From Setophaga petechia (taxonomy: Eukaryota > Chordata > Aves > Passeriformes > Parulidae): DNA of 64,000 nt. Below, piece after piece: positions 36,941 to 51,857 of the stretch. A program made the translations under genes and the position numbers. The DNA lies in assembly GCA_024362935.1 (NCBI GenBank), contig JANCRA010000001.1, positions 64,508,930 through 64,572,929 of the forward strand, read 5' to 3'. The notes beneath the pieces are model-generated. The model was not told the DNA's origin and made no database searches. It saw only the letters and a program-made list of their open reading frames with translations. Within the stretch, counting starts at the first letter, position 1. Each line of letters begins with the position of its first letter.

Positions 36941-39900
36941 CCTGTTTGGGGATTTTGACAGTGAAGACACAAAAAGACAAAACAAAACCCAGCATACAAA
37001 ACAAACCCAACCCAGATGTCCTGTGGCAGCTTAGAGGAATTAAGGAAAGGGAAGGAAAACAAAAAAGAAAGGAAAAAAGTGTTTTCTAAACTGCCGCTTC
37101 GGAGCTTTTATCTAGATTTAACGGATACATTAATTCAATTGATGTGCAGTTTAACCAGCCGACAACACATGAATACCTTCCACAAATGGTAGGATTTGCC
37201 TTCTTTCCCCCTGCAGAGACATTACCACAGATGTGAGCTTTTTCCTTCTGCTCTTTTCCTTCCCCCATCCCTCTCTTTGTAATATTTTAGCAAATAATGA
37301 AATGTACCACATGTCTCCCAACACACACGCACGGTGACAGTGAAAAGAGCTGCTCCCCGCTCCACGCTGCAGTTTCTTCCTTAACTGCCTCAGTCTCTTA
37401 AAGCAATTTTATTGGCTTTTAAAATTTTTGATGGACAAATATTGATATGCTAATGACTTTCAAACCAGTATCCAAGAACAAATTCTCTTGCTTAAAAGAA
37501 AAAAAAAAAAAACAAACAGATTTTTTTACCTGGGATTGGCATGATGTCGAAGGACAGGCATAAAAAGAAGCAAAACTGGATGTTGGGAAAACAGGGACAT
37601 GGGCAGAGAAATTCTTATAAAAGGGGAAAAAAGGAGAGAGAATAATGGAATGAATGCAAAAATACAGCAAAAGAAAGGAAAAAAACAGTACTGGAAGGGA
37701 AATCTGACATTTAAACCTCGGCTCCTGGCTGGTGCCCATGGCAACTCCTCTGACAAGTTGGTAAAAACTATTCTCTCCTTTGACTGCTTTCAAGGATAAT
37801 CCTTGCTTCTCTTTCCTGGGAACCATGACAGATTTTCTCTCTTTGGGGACAGTGCTGGAGTTTCTTTTATAATGGCTCTAATAAATAATGGAGTGTTAAT
37901 GCCTTTTAGGATGACTAGCTGTGAAGTTGGGCCTGTTTAGGACACATTTTCACACTTGAGTCCAAGTGAGGCATTATGTGGCAAGGAATACAGGTACCTT
38001 CAAATGCTTTGTATCCCATGTTTGTGCTGTTTTAAAAATTCTAAATGGAATCCAGCATTTAAAAAAAATCATTTAAAGGAAAACAACTTGAATTACTCCA
38101 TTGAGCACAGCATGTGGTATTCATGGTTTCTAAATTTAAATAAGGTTTCCATCTGCTCTGTTGTTCAGGAATCTTAGGGAAAACTATTAGAGAGCAGGAG
38201 GCGGTGGGGGAGAGCAAGCATGCACATATTGAGGCAAGGTTCTGCTTTCTGTGTGCGATAGTTTTGAAGCAAACACGGGTCTGTACCGTGCTGGGTGTTT
38301 CTCTGACAGACAGAGCCCCACAGCCCCAATCCAGCAGCTAGGGCTGTACCCGGGAACACCGCAGCGCCATGGAATTTCCCTAATGCCTGCCCAGCACATC
38401 CTACTGCTCATCCAGGGCTTTTAGGTGTGCTGGCAGCTGCCTGAGGACAGTGGGAAGGATCTCTCCTTCAAACAGTGTCTTCACTGCAGTTTGTGAGGCA
38501 TAGCCTAACATCCTGAGTCCCTTCCCAAACATCAGACACTGTCTCCTCAGGTGTAAGGGAAACTGAGCTCCATTGGAGCAAGAATGGATGCATCAGCTGC
38601 AGGAATGAAGGTTTTCACACATGGACCTATTGCTCTTATTTCTTCACTGAAATACAAGCAAAAAATTTACCATTTCCAGTAACTTTCACCACATTAAGTA
38701 GAAAGAAGAGTGCCAGAAACTGTACAGCCTTAATTATTAATGAGTCAAAGTCAGCAGGATAAAATGCACTCAGAAATCCCTGGCAGCATGAACAAGGTGC
38801 ATAACTCTGGCCCAGAAGAGAAAAAACACAGTGTAAGTAAGCCATAAACCATGTATGTTTAAAGAGAGTCATAAGGTTTTATAAAGGCCTTAGAATAAAA
38901 GCTTTTAATATATTTAATAGCCATCTGGAAAACAGGCAGGACACAAATGTGGTGATACTATAAAATGTAGAAAACAAACATGTCTAGGAGGACACAGAGA
39001 AGCCCAAGAAAGCTCGGGGCAGAAGGGAAGCATGAGAGCAGATGGAATTAGTTGAGAGTAAAAGCAAAGTTAAATATAACCAATAATCATAACTTCAAAC
39101 TTTGCACTTTCTGTGCATTTAAATGAGTTAATCACCCAAGAAAGAGAAGAGAATGTCACTAAGGGACAGTGCCATTAAAACCTACTGTGTCTGTGCCACA
39201 GAGCTTCTAAAAGCAATTTCTCACAGGGAGGTTGGTAGTAGCATGTCAGTGTTGCAGGACTCTAAATCCTTTTCAAGCCCTCTGAGAATGGTGAAGAAAT
39301 GGGGTAGGAACACAGCTCTGATGTTTTGTTATGCAAATCCACAGTGCACTTCCCCAAAACATTTTGTTCATTTCTCATCACTGGTAACAGACACATAAAA
39401 AGTTTTTGGGGAAATGGGACAGCAGATTCTAAAAGGATCGATTTGAATGATTAAAGGAATGAGGACATTTCCATATGAAGGACGATTTACAACTTCTGGG
39501 GCTGGTCTCTGTGTTCTGCTTGTGCAATGCTCACTATAATGCACTGCCAGCCACAACAGTAATGAGAAGCAGGACAAGGAGATCAGTGCTGCCCTGATTA
39601 AAGAGGATACATCTTAGGGAAGCTGAGATACCAGGCTACAAAGGACTGTGCAGATAAGCCCTGCATTTTATAGGCCTTCTTAAAACACAAGATCAAGAGG
39701 GATGTTTGAAAACCAGAAATGTAAAATAGATACAAAGTGCTGCATAATGAACCCATCACCACAATCACCGAAGGCAAGGGCTCAATGAGATTTGAAATGA
39801 TTGCTGTTTTTAAAGCTATGAAATCCACACCTCTCCCTGAAAATAATTAAAAACTTTCCTACCAACACAACCATAAAATACTACAGGATAGGATGAAGGA

Positions 39901-42900
39901 GGAGGATCTCATTTTTCAAGCACTTATTCAAGAATGTAGTCAAGGATTAACCTCATTTTCACTTGTGGATATCACCAAGCAGAGCATGATGGGAACTCAC
40001 ACACTCAAAATCAGGAAGAGTTTAAGCAGCCTGTGCAAATTGATGACTGACTGATGAAAGTGCAAGAGACACTGTTCCAGTGTGGATGTATCATGCTGTA
40101 ACCCTAATTCACAGTAAGATTTTCTTCCCTCAGAAGCCATACCTGGTCCAGCAACAGAGTATTTGACAAGGTGAAGGCTTGATTAATTTTTCCAGAACAT
40201 GCTTAAAAAGTAATTTAGTGAGTGGTAACAGGTTTGAGAAAATGTGCTTGCTTTTAAAGCAGAAAGAGATTAGACAAGGATGGAATAAATAGGCTGGAAC
40301 AAGCAGATGGTATGGTGGTTGTGGTGGACCATCAGGAATGTCTCACTGCAACGGGAATGCAAACTAAATGTGCCTCAGCAGTCCTAGCTTTTAATAGAGG
40401 CTCATCCAACAGTTATGCCAAAAATAAGGGCTTGCTTTCCCTACAGGGTCAGGTTTTTCTAAGCAGTGCAGCCATGGCAAATGACCACACAGTCATGAAT
40501 TAGCTGAAAAATTTCAGCAATAATTAGTGATTAGTAGTTACAGATGTTAAAAATATTTAAATATGAAAAGAAGTAATACAAACATTCTGGTCTTCAAAAC
40601 CAACTAATAGAAGAGTTTTCAAGCAGCCACAAAATGCTTAAAACTTTTGTTTTTAAAGAATGTTGAGGCTGTTTTTTCAGCTCCTTGAGTACAGAAACTG
40701 ACACTCAAAGAAAAATGTCAAATACTGCAGCAATCACAAATTACATAAAATGTAATCACAGGGCTTGGCATCACTGTGCTAGAACGTTAAAATATGCCCA
40801 AAATACATCCTGTTCTAGTGGGGAGAGCATTCGGCTGAGAAGGATGAGGCAGGATCTATTTGTGGCTTTCAGCAGTGGCTTTTGGGGCAATTATAAAAAC
40901 CACCTGTGGAGCTGCTTCCCACTTTTATTTTGAGACACAGCATTGCATTGACAAATCTGTACAGTGCTTAGTAAAAATGGTTCCCAGTTTCAACTGGGGC
41001 TCTATGTGTAACTTCACTATAAATAACAGTAAGAAAGATATTCTAAAGCCCTGTATTTAATTCCTTGTGAGAATAGCAACTCACAGGTTATCTTAGCTAT
41101 GCTTCCAGATAGGCAGAGAGCAAGGGTTCAGTAATCTCAGCAGCAGCTGCTTCTTCCTCCTATGAATAGACAATGCATGGTGGTCCTAATGCACTCTTTC
41201 CCTGCCTTCTCTGCTCCTTGGGATTGAGTGTAAACATAATAGTAATACATGAATTCAGACATCACAGCCTAAAGCTACTCTTTTTATCCCCAAAGCTTCA
41301 TATTGCAGGTGTTATTTATACTGTTTGTTCCGTAAGGAAATCTCTGGAAAGCAAAATAAGGAGTTTCCAGCCTTTTGAAAGATAAACAGCTTACTGTGTG
41401 AAGGGGAGGAAGCACTAATAGCTTGCATGCACATAACTTGAGCACATTATTCTTTGATATATTACAGTAAAGTCATTTCCATGACATGCTAACATTGTTC
41501 CTCTAGGTACTGCTTCAGGAAGAGAGTATTTCTGGTAAAATCCTCAGAGAGCAGTAAAACCCCCAGCTGCCTGCTCTCAAGACATGCTAAGTCATGATTT
41601 GAGTATTGGAAAGCATCAGAGATTCAGATCTGAGGTACCTCAGAATTATCCAGGAGCTCCCCATTCTCCAGGCATTACATTTGGACTGTAAAATAACCCA
41701 GAGCTTGTTTCTGCTGGACTCAGCTTTAAAAAGAGTAACACAGCTGCTTTAGGACACACCAGTTACAGACTCACACACTGTGAGATGGGTGACACTTGCA
41801 CATGCAGATCATCAGCCTTCCTAAACTAGGGCCTTGAGAATCACTTCTTGGTAGCCCATACCTAAGCACAACTGGTGGCAGAGGTGCAGAAAGGGGATCA
41901 GACACACAAGGACAGGGCAGCAGACTCTGGAAAGTGGGGAATTGGAGTTTGAAAGAGAAATGGGAGAAAGAGGACATTTTACCTCATTCTTTCTGACTGT
42001 AAATATGTATAATTTATATTCCCTTTTGATGAGTTAGTCAAACATTTGTAATTTGCAGGTAATCTGAGTTACAGTCACAAAATTAGGAGAAGTCAGATGT
42101 GGCAAGAAACCAAAACTCTGCGTTACAATACAAGCTGCTTCCTTCCTACAATTCTGCATTTGGATTAGACATCACCTTTGCAAACCAAGAAGAAGGTTCT
42201 AAGTTTGTAAATGGAAACCCCAAAGCAGCAGGAGCTGAAAGGAAGTCCTAAAGTTTCCAACCTCATGCTATGAAATGTCTTGTCTTTGCAGAAAAGAGAA
42301 ACCTGAATGGAGTGCATGACCACGGCTACTCCCACTCCTGTGAGCCCCAGGCATCCAAACTCACAGCTATGTGGGAGGTCCCAGGAATGAAATTACCATC
42401 TTGGAGCCTGAGGCCCTCCAGGTACTATAGCTGATTAACTCCCTAAAACTGCAGGCCCTGAAGAGCATAAAAGCAGCAGGAAGGAGTGGCTTCCTTGGCA
42501 GTGTGTGTGGTACATGCATGAGCCAGGTGATGTCACTCCCAGCCAGAACAGGCCTCCCACACTTCCTTCACCAGTTCCCTCTGAAAAGGCCCTTCTGGCC
42601 TCTGAAACAGCAAGCAGGGGTTTCAGCTCCCAACACTGCTGTGCTGTCACAACTGTATTGTAATCTCCCCAGCAACTCCTTTCTCCGTGCCTCTGGCACA
42701 CCATGGCCAGCCAGTCTGTATTTCTCTCTCCTCATATGACTCTTTCTAGGGATCTCTCAGCTGCTTCATTCCCATCATGCTGGCACAGCTCCCTAGTTCC
42801 AGCTCCCCTTTTGGATCACACATCAGCTCCCTTCCAAATGCTGCACCAGGACAAAGTCATGTCAGTGTGTGATAGGGAAGGAAGCCCTATTTTTTGCTGG

Positions 42901-45900
42901 GTTACTTAAAATCTATTCCAATCTGCAAAAATGTCTGCCAGCAACCGAAGTGAAAACAATGCTTTTTAAAGTGAAGCTTTAAAACAAATGTCTTTAGTGA
43001 ACTTCAGAATATCCCACAGAAACAGGGCTAGATTTCACCAAACCTACCACCCCCACACAGGAATTATGTGAGAGATGGAGCCTTATCAAAGCATCACGGA
43101 CCTAACAGCAAAGTGTGCTCAGGGCAGCAGATCCCTCTTGTCCCATGGACAAAGCTGCCAGAAGACTCTAGATCAAAGTCACTGACAAACTGGGAGCAAT
43201 AGCTGGACTCTGTTTAAGCTAGCTAAATACAGTGGGATGAAAAAGACTCCATGCACTCTCAGTGCCCTCCAGCTGAGCTCAGAAGATGCCACGAGTCTTG
43301 TACTGGTATTCTGCTCTTCTGGTCATGCCTAATGTTTTGGAGAATAGTTTTATTTATTGATATAGAAACAACTGAGAAAGTAAATTTTCCCTTCTCAAGA
43401 TAGACAGTGAAACATCTGTTATGGATCAGTGTTACCACATCTGCCCCAGTTCATGATCAGAACTGCCTCTACCATAACCAAAATGGAAATGTAGACAGCT
43501 TGAGCTAAAGGCTTTAACTCAACAAGCAAGATAAGAAATGAGGAAAAAATCCTACACATTCCCCAGGAAACCATAAGTAGGCAGAAATCAAGCCCCCAGT
43601 TCAGCAGAACTCTTTATGATTGAGTGTTTTGAGGGCACTTGAAGAAGACAAACACCCCAACATCATTCCATGGGACTGCGCCAGTGGCTCCAGCTGCAGT
43701 CCCAGTCCAGGTGATCCTGGTCAGGCGAAGTAGCAGACAGGGCACCAAGCAGACAGACAAACTGAAGCCAGGACAAAGAAACAGCACTAAGTTTTGGCTT
43801 TACCTTTCCAGCAGGAACACCATGCACAGGGACTGTTGAACAATATCTCAGAAAACAATAAAACCTCAAATCAGTAAGGGAACCAGTGACATGCTTTGTG
43901 CTTGACATTTCTATACTGTATATAAATAAACGTTAACTCAAAATATCTTGCTGCTGGCAACATATTATCCTATCAGCGCCTGATTTGACATGTGCTTTCC
44001 TTTAACCACCAGAGAGCAATAAGCAGAATCTATGGAGCTTCTCTCAGCTTGAATTCCTCTGCAACTCAGAGGGATACTGCAACTGCAATCCACCACACAT
44101 ATGGAGTCATAAAATGCTCACTGACTCTCAGGACCAGGATCCATTATTTTGGTAGATTGGCACTTCAGCTCCTTGACAAAGTTTACTAGCACCTAATTTT
44201 ACAAATCTTAAGAACAAACGAGGGAGAGATCACAGTGTTTCTGCCTTTGACATCCCACAAGAATGATGACACTCTTCCTAAACCTCAACTAAGTCTAAGG
44301 TTATAGATACAACATTTGATCTTGTTTTGCTTTTTGCACATCTGTATTACTGGTTTATACAGCAGTTCTGTAAAGATTCCTTGTAGACTTGAAAAAATTT
44401 TTGTTTCAAAACTGATTTACAAACTGAGAGTCATGTTCAGTGCTTATGGTATTCTTATCCCTGAAAATGAAAAGCTGAGAGTGAGTGATAGGTATCCCCT
44501 GTTAACAGGACTTTGGGACTATTTGTTTTCCATTTTCATTTCCCTGCACAGTCATAAATTGGTGTCAGATTGATTGAACGAGCCAGATATTACTACTTCT
44601 ACAACATGGTCATTTTTATCTCCTGAACAAAATGGTAGCAATACAGGAAGGATCTTTATATCTTTTTCTATCAAGTTGCTATGCCAGTTATTTGCAACAT
44701 AGATGCTAAAATGGCCACATCACAGGAAAGTTATTATTATTTTTATTGCAAACAGAACAGAATTAGCCACAGTTGCAGACTAAAATTTTATTCCTCAGCC
44801 TTTTTATTAAATTGGCTCACTTTGTCATCTCTGTCTAATTATCCCTCAGACAGACAAACTGTGTATTTCACACAGAAGATAAAAGTAGACTGAACATCTC
44901 CCCCACTGGAACAGTGTTTCCCTTCTGGTCCCTCTTGGTAAGATGAAGGTAAAAACAGCCATGCACACTCCTCTGTCCTACACAGGAAGCTTCCCATCTG
45001 TCCACAAAGAAGGGCTCATTTTTATTGCTTGGACATTTCCAAGGGAACAGAAAGTACCACTGACAATTTCTGTCCCAGGAAGTACAATGTTTGATTTTAA
45101 TTATATTTCCAGAGCTTTTTAGGACTACAGCATTTCTAATTACTAGTGCAAACTGAAGGTATCAGGATGGGATGCCCTCCTGACATCCTAAGGGCAGCAA
45201 AACAGCTGAGCTAATCACATCATTCCCCACCTCAGGGTATGGATCAATGTCAAAGGAAGGATAATAGACTATAGAAACCTCTTGTGGGCACTGGGAAAAG
45301 GCACCTGAGGAGATGCTTTACTCTGATGAGAGGGCCCATCAGAACATTCTGCTACAGGAGAGAAACAAATTCTGAATGGTGACACCACTGAAGTCCTGCA
45401 GAAACCTAGTGAAAGCCCTCTTGGAGTACCTGAATTCCATATTTCTACATGGAAAAAATTCCTGAAACACTGGACAGTGAATACACTGCTGAGACTGACT
45501 ACATATTCCTCTTGTATGTTAACAAGTGGGTGAGAATGGGAAGAAAACTATTCCTATAGTTACCTATATATCACCCTCCCCCTGCTCCACTCTTCCTGGC
45601 TTAGTGCCTGCAGAGGATCCCAGTTTGGTATCCATGTTCTGAACACAGTAACAGAACTTACCCAAAAACCAGTTGGAGAGACTGTTGAAATAATACAGCA
45701 AGGATTAATTCTTTCTAAGAATTACTGCCACTACATTAAAAAAAAAAAGGCTTTTACCTCTTTTTTTTTTTCAGTTACAAAGCCAAGAAAAGTTTTAAGT
45801 GAAAATAATTACAGTTCCCTAAACACTGGAAAGCAATGGATTTAGTTAATATGCAAAATTCTTTTCAGTGCTATGCAAATAATTGGGTTATGGAGATGCA

Positions 45901-48900
45901 TGAGAGAAGGGCTTGTATCATGAATCAAGGTAAGAGAATTTCATCACAAAAGAACATGTTCCAGGGACTGACTTCTGAAAACGAAGTTATGTAAAAAAAA
46001 ATCACAAAAATGCTCCTTGGCAATATTCAATACTAAGGACAGCCACAACTTTCTACTCTTGCATTGCTTCTCCGCAAAACTGATGCTAGAACTCAGCTGT
46101 ACCCAGACACAGATGGTTTTGTTCGGGTGATTCTGCTGACTAGATTTGGGAGCCATGTTTTGGAATTCCAGCTAAACACATCATTACATCCAAGACTTTC
46201 ACAAATGCTACACATGAGCAGTGCACCAGCCTTCATTTGAAGTCTCCTGTGGGGATAGCACCCCCAAAACAGTACAAATTACTCACTTTGTGTTTGCTGA
46301 AACACAACCCCGAGAGTGACAGTGCCTGTGTCCATGAGAGGCCCATGAATAGACTCAGCCACCAGAAGCAGGTTAAAAACCCAGTTATTTTCCTATCCGC
46401 TGCTACCCAGAGCTATTATTACAGCTTCTCTCCTCTTTGGAAACCAGTCTAAATAAAACATCACTACCCTGTAACACGACTTTGTCAGCCTGCTGTCTGG
46501 TTTAAGCAACACAAAATCACAGGGATGCCAGGTCCCTGAGGCCTCACAGAGAGGGCACACCAAGCCCTTTTGCTTGGTAAAGTCTTTTTCAGCGCTGCTC
46601 TTCTCTCATATGTCTAAAATTCACTCTCCCAAGACCTTATGCATGCTCTGGCCATAATCTGACTTCACCTCAGGATACAGGAGCAGTGTCCCTTCCCAAG
46701 GCTTGAGAAGATCACTCTGCAAGTGAGACAGTACTGCTGCAGACACTGCCCAGGCTGAGGACACTGCAGGCTCCCCCTGCACACACAGGCAGACCTTTTC
46801 TCACAAGTTACCTTCTCTAGCACATTTAATTCACACTATTTGCAGTTAACTGGTTTTCTAAAATCACTGAGAAAGTGCAAGTGTGGTACTTCTGCTGGCA
46901 CATGGATGTTGTCAAGTACATTCCAGAGCCCTGCTGTAAAGAGCCAGTTTTCCTATGGAATTTTAATTACATTGTTCTGTGTGATTACATGGTTCCAGCA
47001 AACACAGGATTGCTGAAATTCACAAAGAAGTTCCTCCATAAATAAATTTTCCTCCTAATTTCAGTTGTTTGTTCACCTAACTAATTACTCATAGAGCAGT
47101 CATTGCATTACCATCCTTGAGCACTGTGAATTATCTAGATACAGTAATAAATACCACCTCAGAGTTTAAACTTAGCTTACTTGGTTATTTGCTTTGAAAC
47201 ACTGTTTTAGACTATGATGCTGAAATCTCTCTCAGTGACTGGGTAATGTAAGAGTGCTTGAGATGCCTGTTATTCCAGATGTTCAGTATGTGCCAGAGAC
47301 CCAGGCAGATATACTCCCAGGCCCCTACACCCACTCTGTCACTACCTCCAGTATCATAAATGCACTACATGCAGTATGAACTACAGAGATGCACTTCAAA
47401 TAATGCACTGCAGGCATACAATAAATTCACAATGAGCTCTTCATTAGAGAGGGTATTCACAGGCAGAACTGGCACTGTTCTCCTCTGGAATTTGCAGCTA
47501 GACTTTTTTCAGCTATTTTCTTGATTGTACATTTTTGACTGATTTTTCTCTTGCACCTAATTTTTGTTTTCTTTCTGCTTCCTGGCCAATGCCTTGTACC
47601 TCAGCCTGCTTGAAGAGCTGTGGCTCCAGGCGTGTTCCCCACTATGGTGTGCTGGAGCCCTGCTCTGGAAGGGAGAGGATCTGAGCCCTTGGATTACAAT
47701 TGCTGATCTGGGACTGCAAAATGTCTTGCAGCTCCACACAAATACGTACGTGTCGCTAATTCTACTTGGTAAATAACTATTGGTCCAAAACTCAGATGGC
47801 AATCTCAGGTAGTTCATTTCTGAAGGAACTAAGTTAATGGTTGAGAAACTGAATTAAAACAATAAAAATTCTATGGTAGTTCACTGTTCAGATATGTGTA
47901 GCTAAAAATACAAAAAAAAAAAAAAAAGAAAAAGATAAGGAATTGCAATCTGCAGCTCTTACTGCTTTGAATTAATCTACATGACAGACATGTACTATAC
48001 TTTTATATCAACAAAGATAATTTAATTTTATAGGAAGAAAACTAGAAATACAAGTTACGTTGTACCTGTAACAGAACTGATTTATAATTAAGATTGAAAA
48101 CTTTGTTGCTGCATTTCTCATGTTTTGTTGTTGTAATGATACAACCATAAGAAGCATTTTTCCTTTGAAAGCACTTACATAAATATGCCATCCACTCAGA
48201 AGACCTGTTTTACTTGAGCATTCTGACATGCCTTTGCAATTTTAATGATTAAAATAGGCCCTCTGTGCTTTTTATTGCTGATGCCATTAGAAAGTCAGAG
48301 CATGAGTAGGTCAATCCTCCTTATTATGATCCACAGAGTAATTTACTAAATTAAGTAAGCTCTTCCATCTCAAGTAATTTAATGCAATTAAATACACAGC
48401 TCACATTTATTTTCACACAAAAAAAAAAGGATTTAGAAACCAGATATGCATATCTTTGTTAGCCCCTAAGAACTTCCAAGAATTTGGAGGAAATTGATGT
48501 TTTATGCCAGTAATTGAAATGAATTTTAAAATGAGGTAAATATATCAGCAAGAAGACAGCTGCTGGATATCACTGAGTGCATCCTCCTGTGAAGGAGGGC
48601 TCTGAGAAAAAAGGCATGAGCAAAGATTTCTGGCTTTGCCTGAATGGCAGTAGCAAAGGCAAGCAGGAACATCAGGAGTCCAGACAGGACAGAGACAGAA
48701 TGACCATCCAGGCTTGGGACTTCTAATTGACAGGGCAATCAGCTGGGTAATTAGGGACCTAGCTGTGCAAATCCTTATCCTGGTTTTATCAGATAAATCT
48801 CTGCCTTAACAGATGTGTAACCTGGTCTCCCTTGAACCTTGAAATCAATTCTAAATCAGAAGTTAACCTCTTCCACTTAAAAACTGGTGTAAATAGTAAG

Positions 48901-50137
48901 AAAATTACTCTTTTTGTCTTTGTTTATCAGTCTAGGGAGATGAACTCACGATGGTCTGCTATTAGTTGACACAAATATTCAGAGACTACTGGCATGCCAA
49001 TTATTTGCAGAGTTCATAAGAAAACAATTAGAATGTGACATGGAAAAATACGAATGACATAAAATTCAACCCCATAAAATTCAGCTCTCATTATCTGGGA
49101 AAGTTTTTGATTTGTGAAAAGAAAACACTAATGAATGCTTGCTGAGAACCAGTGGTTTTTACTACAGCCTTGATTTTGTCTGGTGCCATCAATTTTTCAC
49201 ATCCCTTCAACTCAAGCTAAACCATCAGGGGATTCTGTTTCTGACTGGGGAGAAGATAGCAATCAAAAGATCACAGGCACATCACAGTGAAGCCAGAGTG
49301 TTCCTTCAGGTGGACACCATGACAAAGTGACTTGGACATGAACTTGTAATTATGCTCCAAAAGCCATGGTCTCCACTCCCTGCTCCCTCCCAGCTGTCTG
49401 AGGCAGCCTAAGTTATCTTAAGCAAGGGACTGGCTGCATGTCTCAGCAACATAAGATAATGAGGGCTTGGTGAACCAAGTGTCACAAAAAAGAGAAGTTG
49501 CAAGAGCAGTAGAGTGAACGAGCGCATCTATCACACGCACTTTCTTCGCCTACAACTCACCATAAATTCTAGGGCTGGAGGAGGCCCACAGGTTTAATAC
49601 AGGGCCTGAGATAAATTACACATCCCAACTTGTCATTCCAAAAGGAAAGTAGGTGCAGTCCTCTCCAACAAAAATTAACTGTACCACTGTGACATCCCAC
49701 CCTTAAGGAGAAGGGAGCACCACAGACTTCTCAAACATCAGCCCCATGAGAGGAGCAGAACCTGACAGGGCTGTGTTGGATACTGGAGCTCCACATCTGA
49801 TGGAGCTTCTCCCTGCAGCTCTGAACTATGTCAGGAATGTCTGTGGCCATGGGAACTGGGGCTCCTTTTGATGCCCTTGCATGAAGCCAGGTGAGCACTG
49901 TGAGCAGCGGTAAACATTCCAAATGAACCTTGGTACAGGTGCAATTCACAAATACTCTTCACTCAGCACTGGCATCATGACTGAGAATCTTAGACCAGAT
50001 CTACCACAACAATGTGAACAAAAAAAAAAAGATACTTTCTAGTTACTCAGTGGATCAGGGTCTTCATCACCCTCTTTTTTTATTTCCTGTTTTAATACAT
50101 TAGGATGGCTGTAGGCTTTGCCCTAAGCTTTGACTGA
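36941..50137. other. Intergenic, no gene recognised
   Basis: AT-rich sequence without a supported gene. The 135-codon minus-strand frame at 37.42-37.83 kb is mostly F, L and S from T-rich sequence and is not credible. Purine-rich patches occur at 37040-37080 and 37615-37690. A-runs lie at 37499-37512 and 47912-47927, and an A-run/T-run pair lies at 45738-45771. No repeat family or RNA gene was recognised. Confidence 0.6.
47912..47927. repeat. 16-base poly-A run
   Basis: Sixteen A followed by GAAAAAG. It could be the tail of an old retroposed insertion, but the sequence to its left shows no recognisable source and no target-site duplication was found. Confidence 0.85.
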
Positions 50138-50207
50138 CATTTTGGCAGCCTTTCTCCACAGAATAAATCTAGAAAGATCAACAAAACAGTCTGATAAACT
50201 TTTTCCT
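50138..50207. repeat. Direct repeat R1 (partner at 51789-51857)
   Basis: A 70-base segment starting CATTTTGGCAGCCTTTCT reappears 1.65 kb to the right in the same orientation, with five substitutions and one single-base length change. The flanks on both sides differ. It could be a local duplication or two copies of a short interspersed family I do not recognise. Confidence 0.85.
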
Positions 50208-51788
50208 TAGCAAACATAAAACAAAAATGTGCAACTTACTGTGCTCACAGATATACTTTTTAAAAGCTTACCATGTCTCTTCTGAAGAAAGAAAGAAGAA
50301 AAAAATAGAGGAAAAAAAAAAAGAAAAAGAAAGAATAGAGAGAAAAATTAAAAATGTTAATGGCCTAGGTAACACTTATTTTCAAAGATATTTTTTGTCA
50401 GTGAAGCAAAATAAACTATTTTTGCCCAGATGAATCTTTTTGCTGGGGTTGTACATAATCTAGATAGTTCACCAAAATCAGTTCACAGAAACAGAAAGTG
50501 GAAAGCTCACATCAGTGGTGAAGGACAGCTTGGTGCTGACTTTACTGAATGAACTAAGGATGAGAGAAGTACCAATAAAATTTGAGATTATCCTAAAATG
50601 AAAGTCAGCAGCATCATTTCCACTCAAGTGCTCAGCAATTCAGTGCCACACTCTGACATGGGACATGTGATGTGGGAACCCAGAGGAAGTACAGAGGGGC
50701 TGGGGGTTGCTGAAAAGTACCAGATTATTTTAGAGTTCAGCATACTAAAATCTATGCTAGTAAGATCTCGCCTGGGTTTTAAAATATTTTCTTTCACCTA
50801 AATTAAATAAACATTTCAGTCAGTAATCAACTAGCTATTTATTCAGCCTTCCTATGTTTCAAAGTCCTCAGTCTACTCAATCATCATCTCATTGAAGCAG
50901 TTTGGTATTTTGGTGTTTAAATAGATTATATCACTGAGGACACTTGGAGTGCCTATTGCTTGTTAGTGCCTCATCGTTATGCTCCAGAGGATGCATAGCT
51001 GAGAGCCAGCAGCAGGAAAAGGTAAGCTCCATGGAAAAGCTCACATAAAACCCCAAACTATAATTGCTTCAAAATCTCTGCTTCACAGAAAAGAAATAAC
51101 AAGAAAAAGTATTTTCAGATGCAAGACTGGCAAAAAGAAATCCAGCTTCTCAATCCTTATCAAGTCTATTCCAACAGCCCTTACTTGAGACACTGTGTGA
51201 ACTTGTAACAGGCTTCCAAAAGGGTGCAAGGAAATCATCACACACAAGACTGTGTAGACAAAAGGCAATTCCCTCAAACTTTGACCCAGAGCTCAGAAAT
51301 TTCTCTCTTCCCAGTGCAAGCCTGAAGCAGCTACAAATCAGATCTGTTCATTAGAGATCAGTTTCTTAAGAACTCAAGGAAACCAACTCAAAAAAGAGTT
51401 ACTGCCAGCTGAAGTATTTCCTTGGCCTCTAGAAAAGTTTTTCTGAGAGAAGATGATTTTTTAGAAGACAGAATTCAGAGATTTAGTGCATGCCTTTCTA
51501 AAAGCAGTGTATCTATCAAAATCACAAAGTTAATGAAAGGAAAAGTGGGTAATTATTGTTATTCATACAACAGTAATAGCAAGATAAATTCAATCTGTTG
51601 GCTTCACTGCGTTAGAAATCCCACATATAATGCATCTCACCACACCTTCCCAGATTTACAGCTCTGCAGAACTCAGCACTAAAAACGTTTTGCTTAAATT
51701 TTTTTCTTTTTCTGGGAAAGTACCACACATTCCAACTGATTACCCATGGCAGCTACAGTCCACAGCATGAAACAGCAACAGCATCTTT
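50208..51788. other. Interval between direct repeats R1 and R2
   Basis: About 1.6 kb of AT-rich sequence containing the purine-rich tract at 50284-50347. No open frame resembles a transposase, reverse transcriptase or other mobile-element protein, so the flanking repeats are unlikely to be the termini of an intact element. Confidence 0.6.
50284..50347. repeat. Purine-rich (GAAA-like) tract
   Basis: A run of A and G, with only isolated T, built from GAAA and AGAA units and an eleven-A run. The plus-strand frame across it is almost all K, E, I and R and is an artefact of simple sequence. Confidence 0.85.
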
Positions 51789-51857
51789 CATTTTGGCAGC
51801 CTTTCTGCACATAATAAATCTATAGAGATCAACAAAACAGCCTGATAAACTTTTCCT
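51789..51857. repeat. Direct repeat R2 (partner at 50138-50207)
   Basis: The second copy of the ~70-base segment, in the same orientation as R1. Differences from R1 are scattered, with no coding pattern. The identity ends abruptly at both ends, just after CATT on the left and TTTTCCT on the right. Confidence 0.85.

Noticed and set aside
37419..37826. 135-codon minus-strand ORF.
   Set aside because: Composition dominated by F, L and S from T-rich sequence; includes a homopolymer-encoded poly-F stretch.
47880..47930. Poly-A run as the tail of a processed pseudogene.
   Set aside because: No recognisable gene sequence upstream and no flanking target-site duplication seen.
50138..51857. R1 and R2 as terminal repeats of an LTR element or transposon.
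   Set aside because: Copies are only 70 bases, lack TG...CA ends, and the interval has no mobile-element protein.
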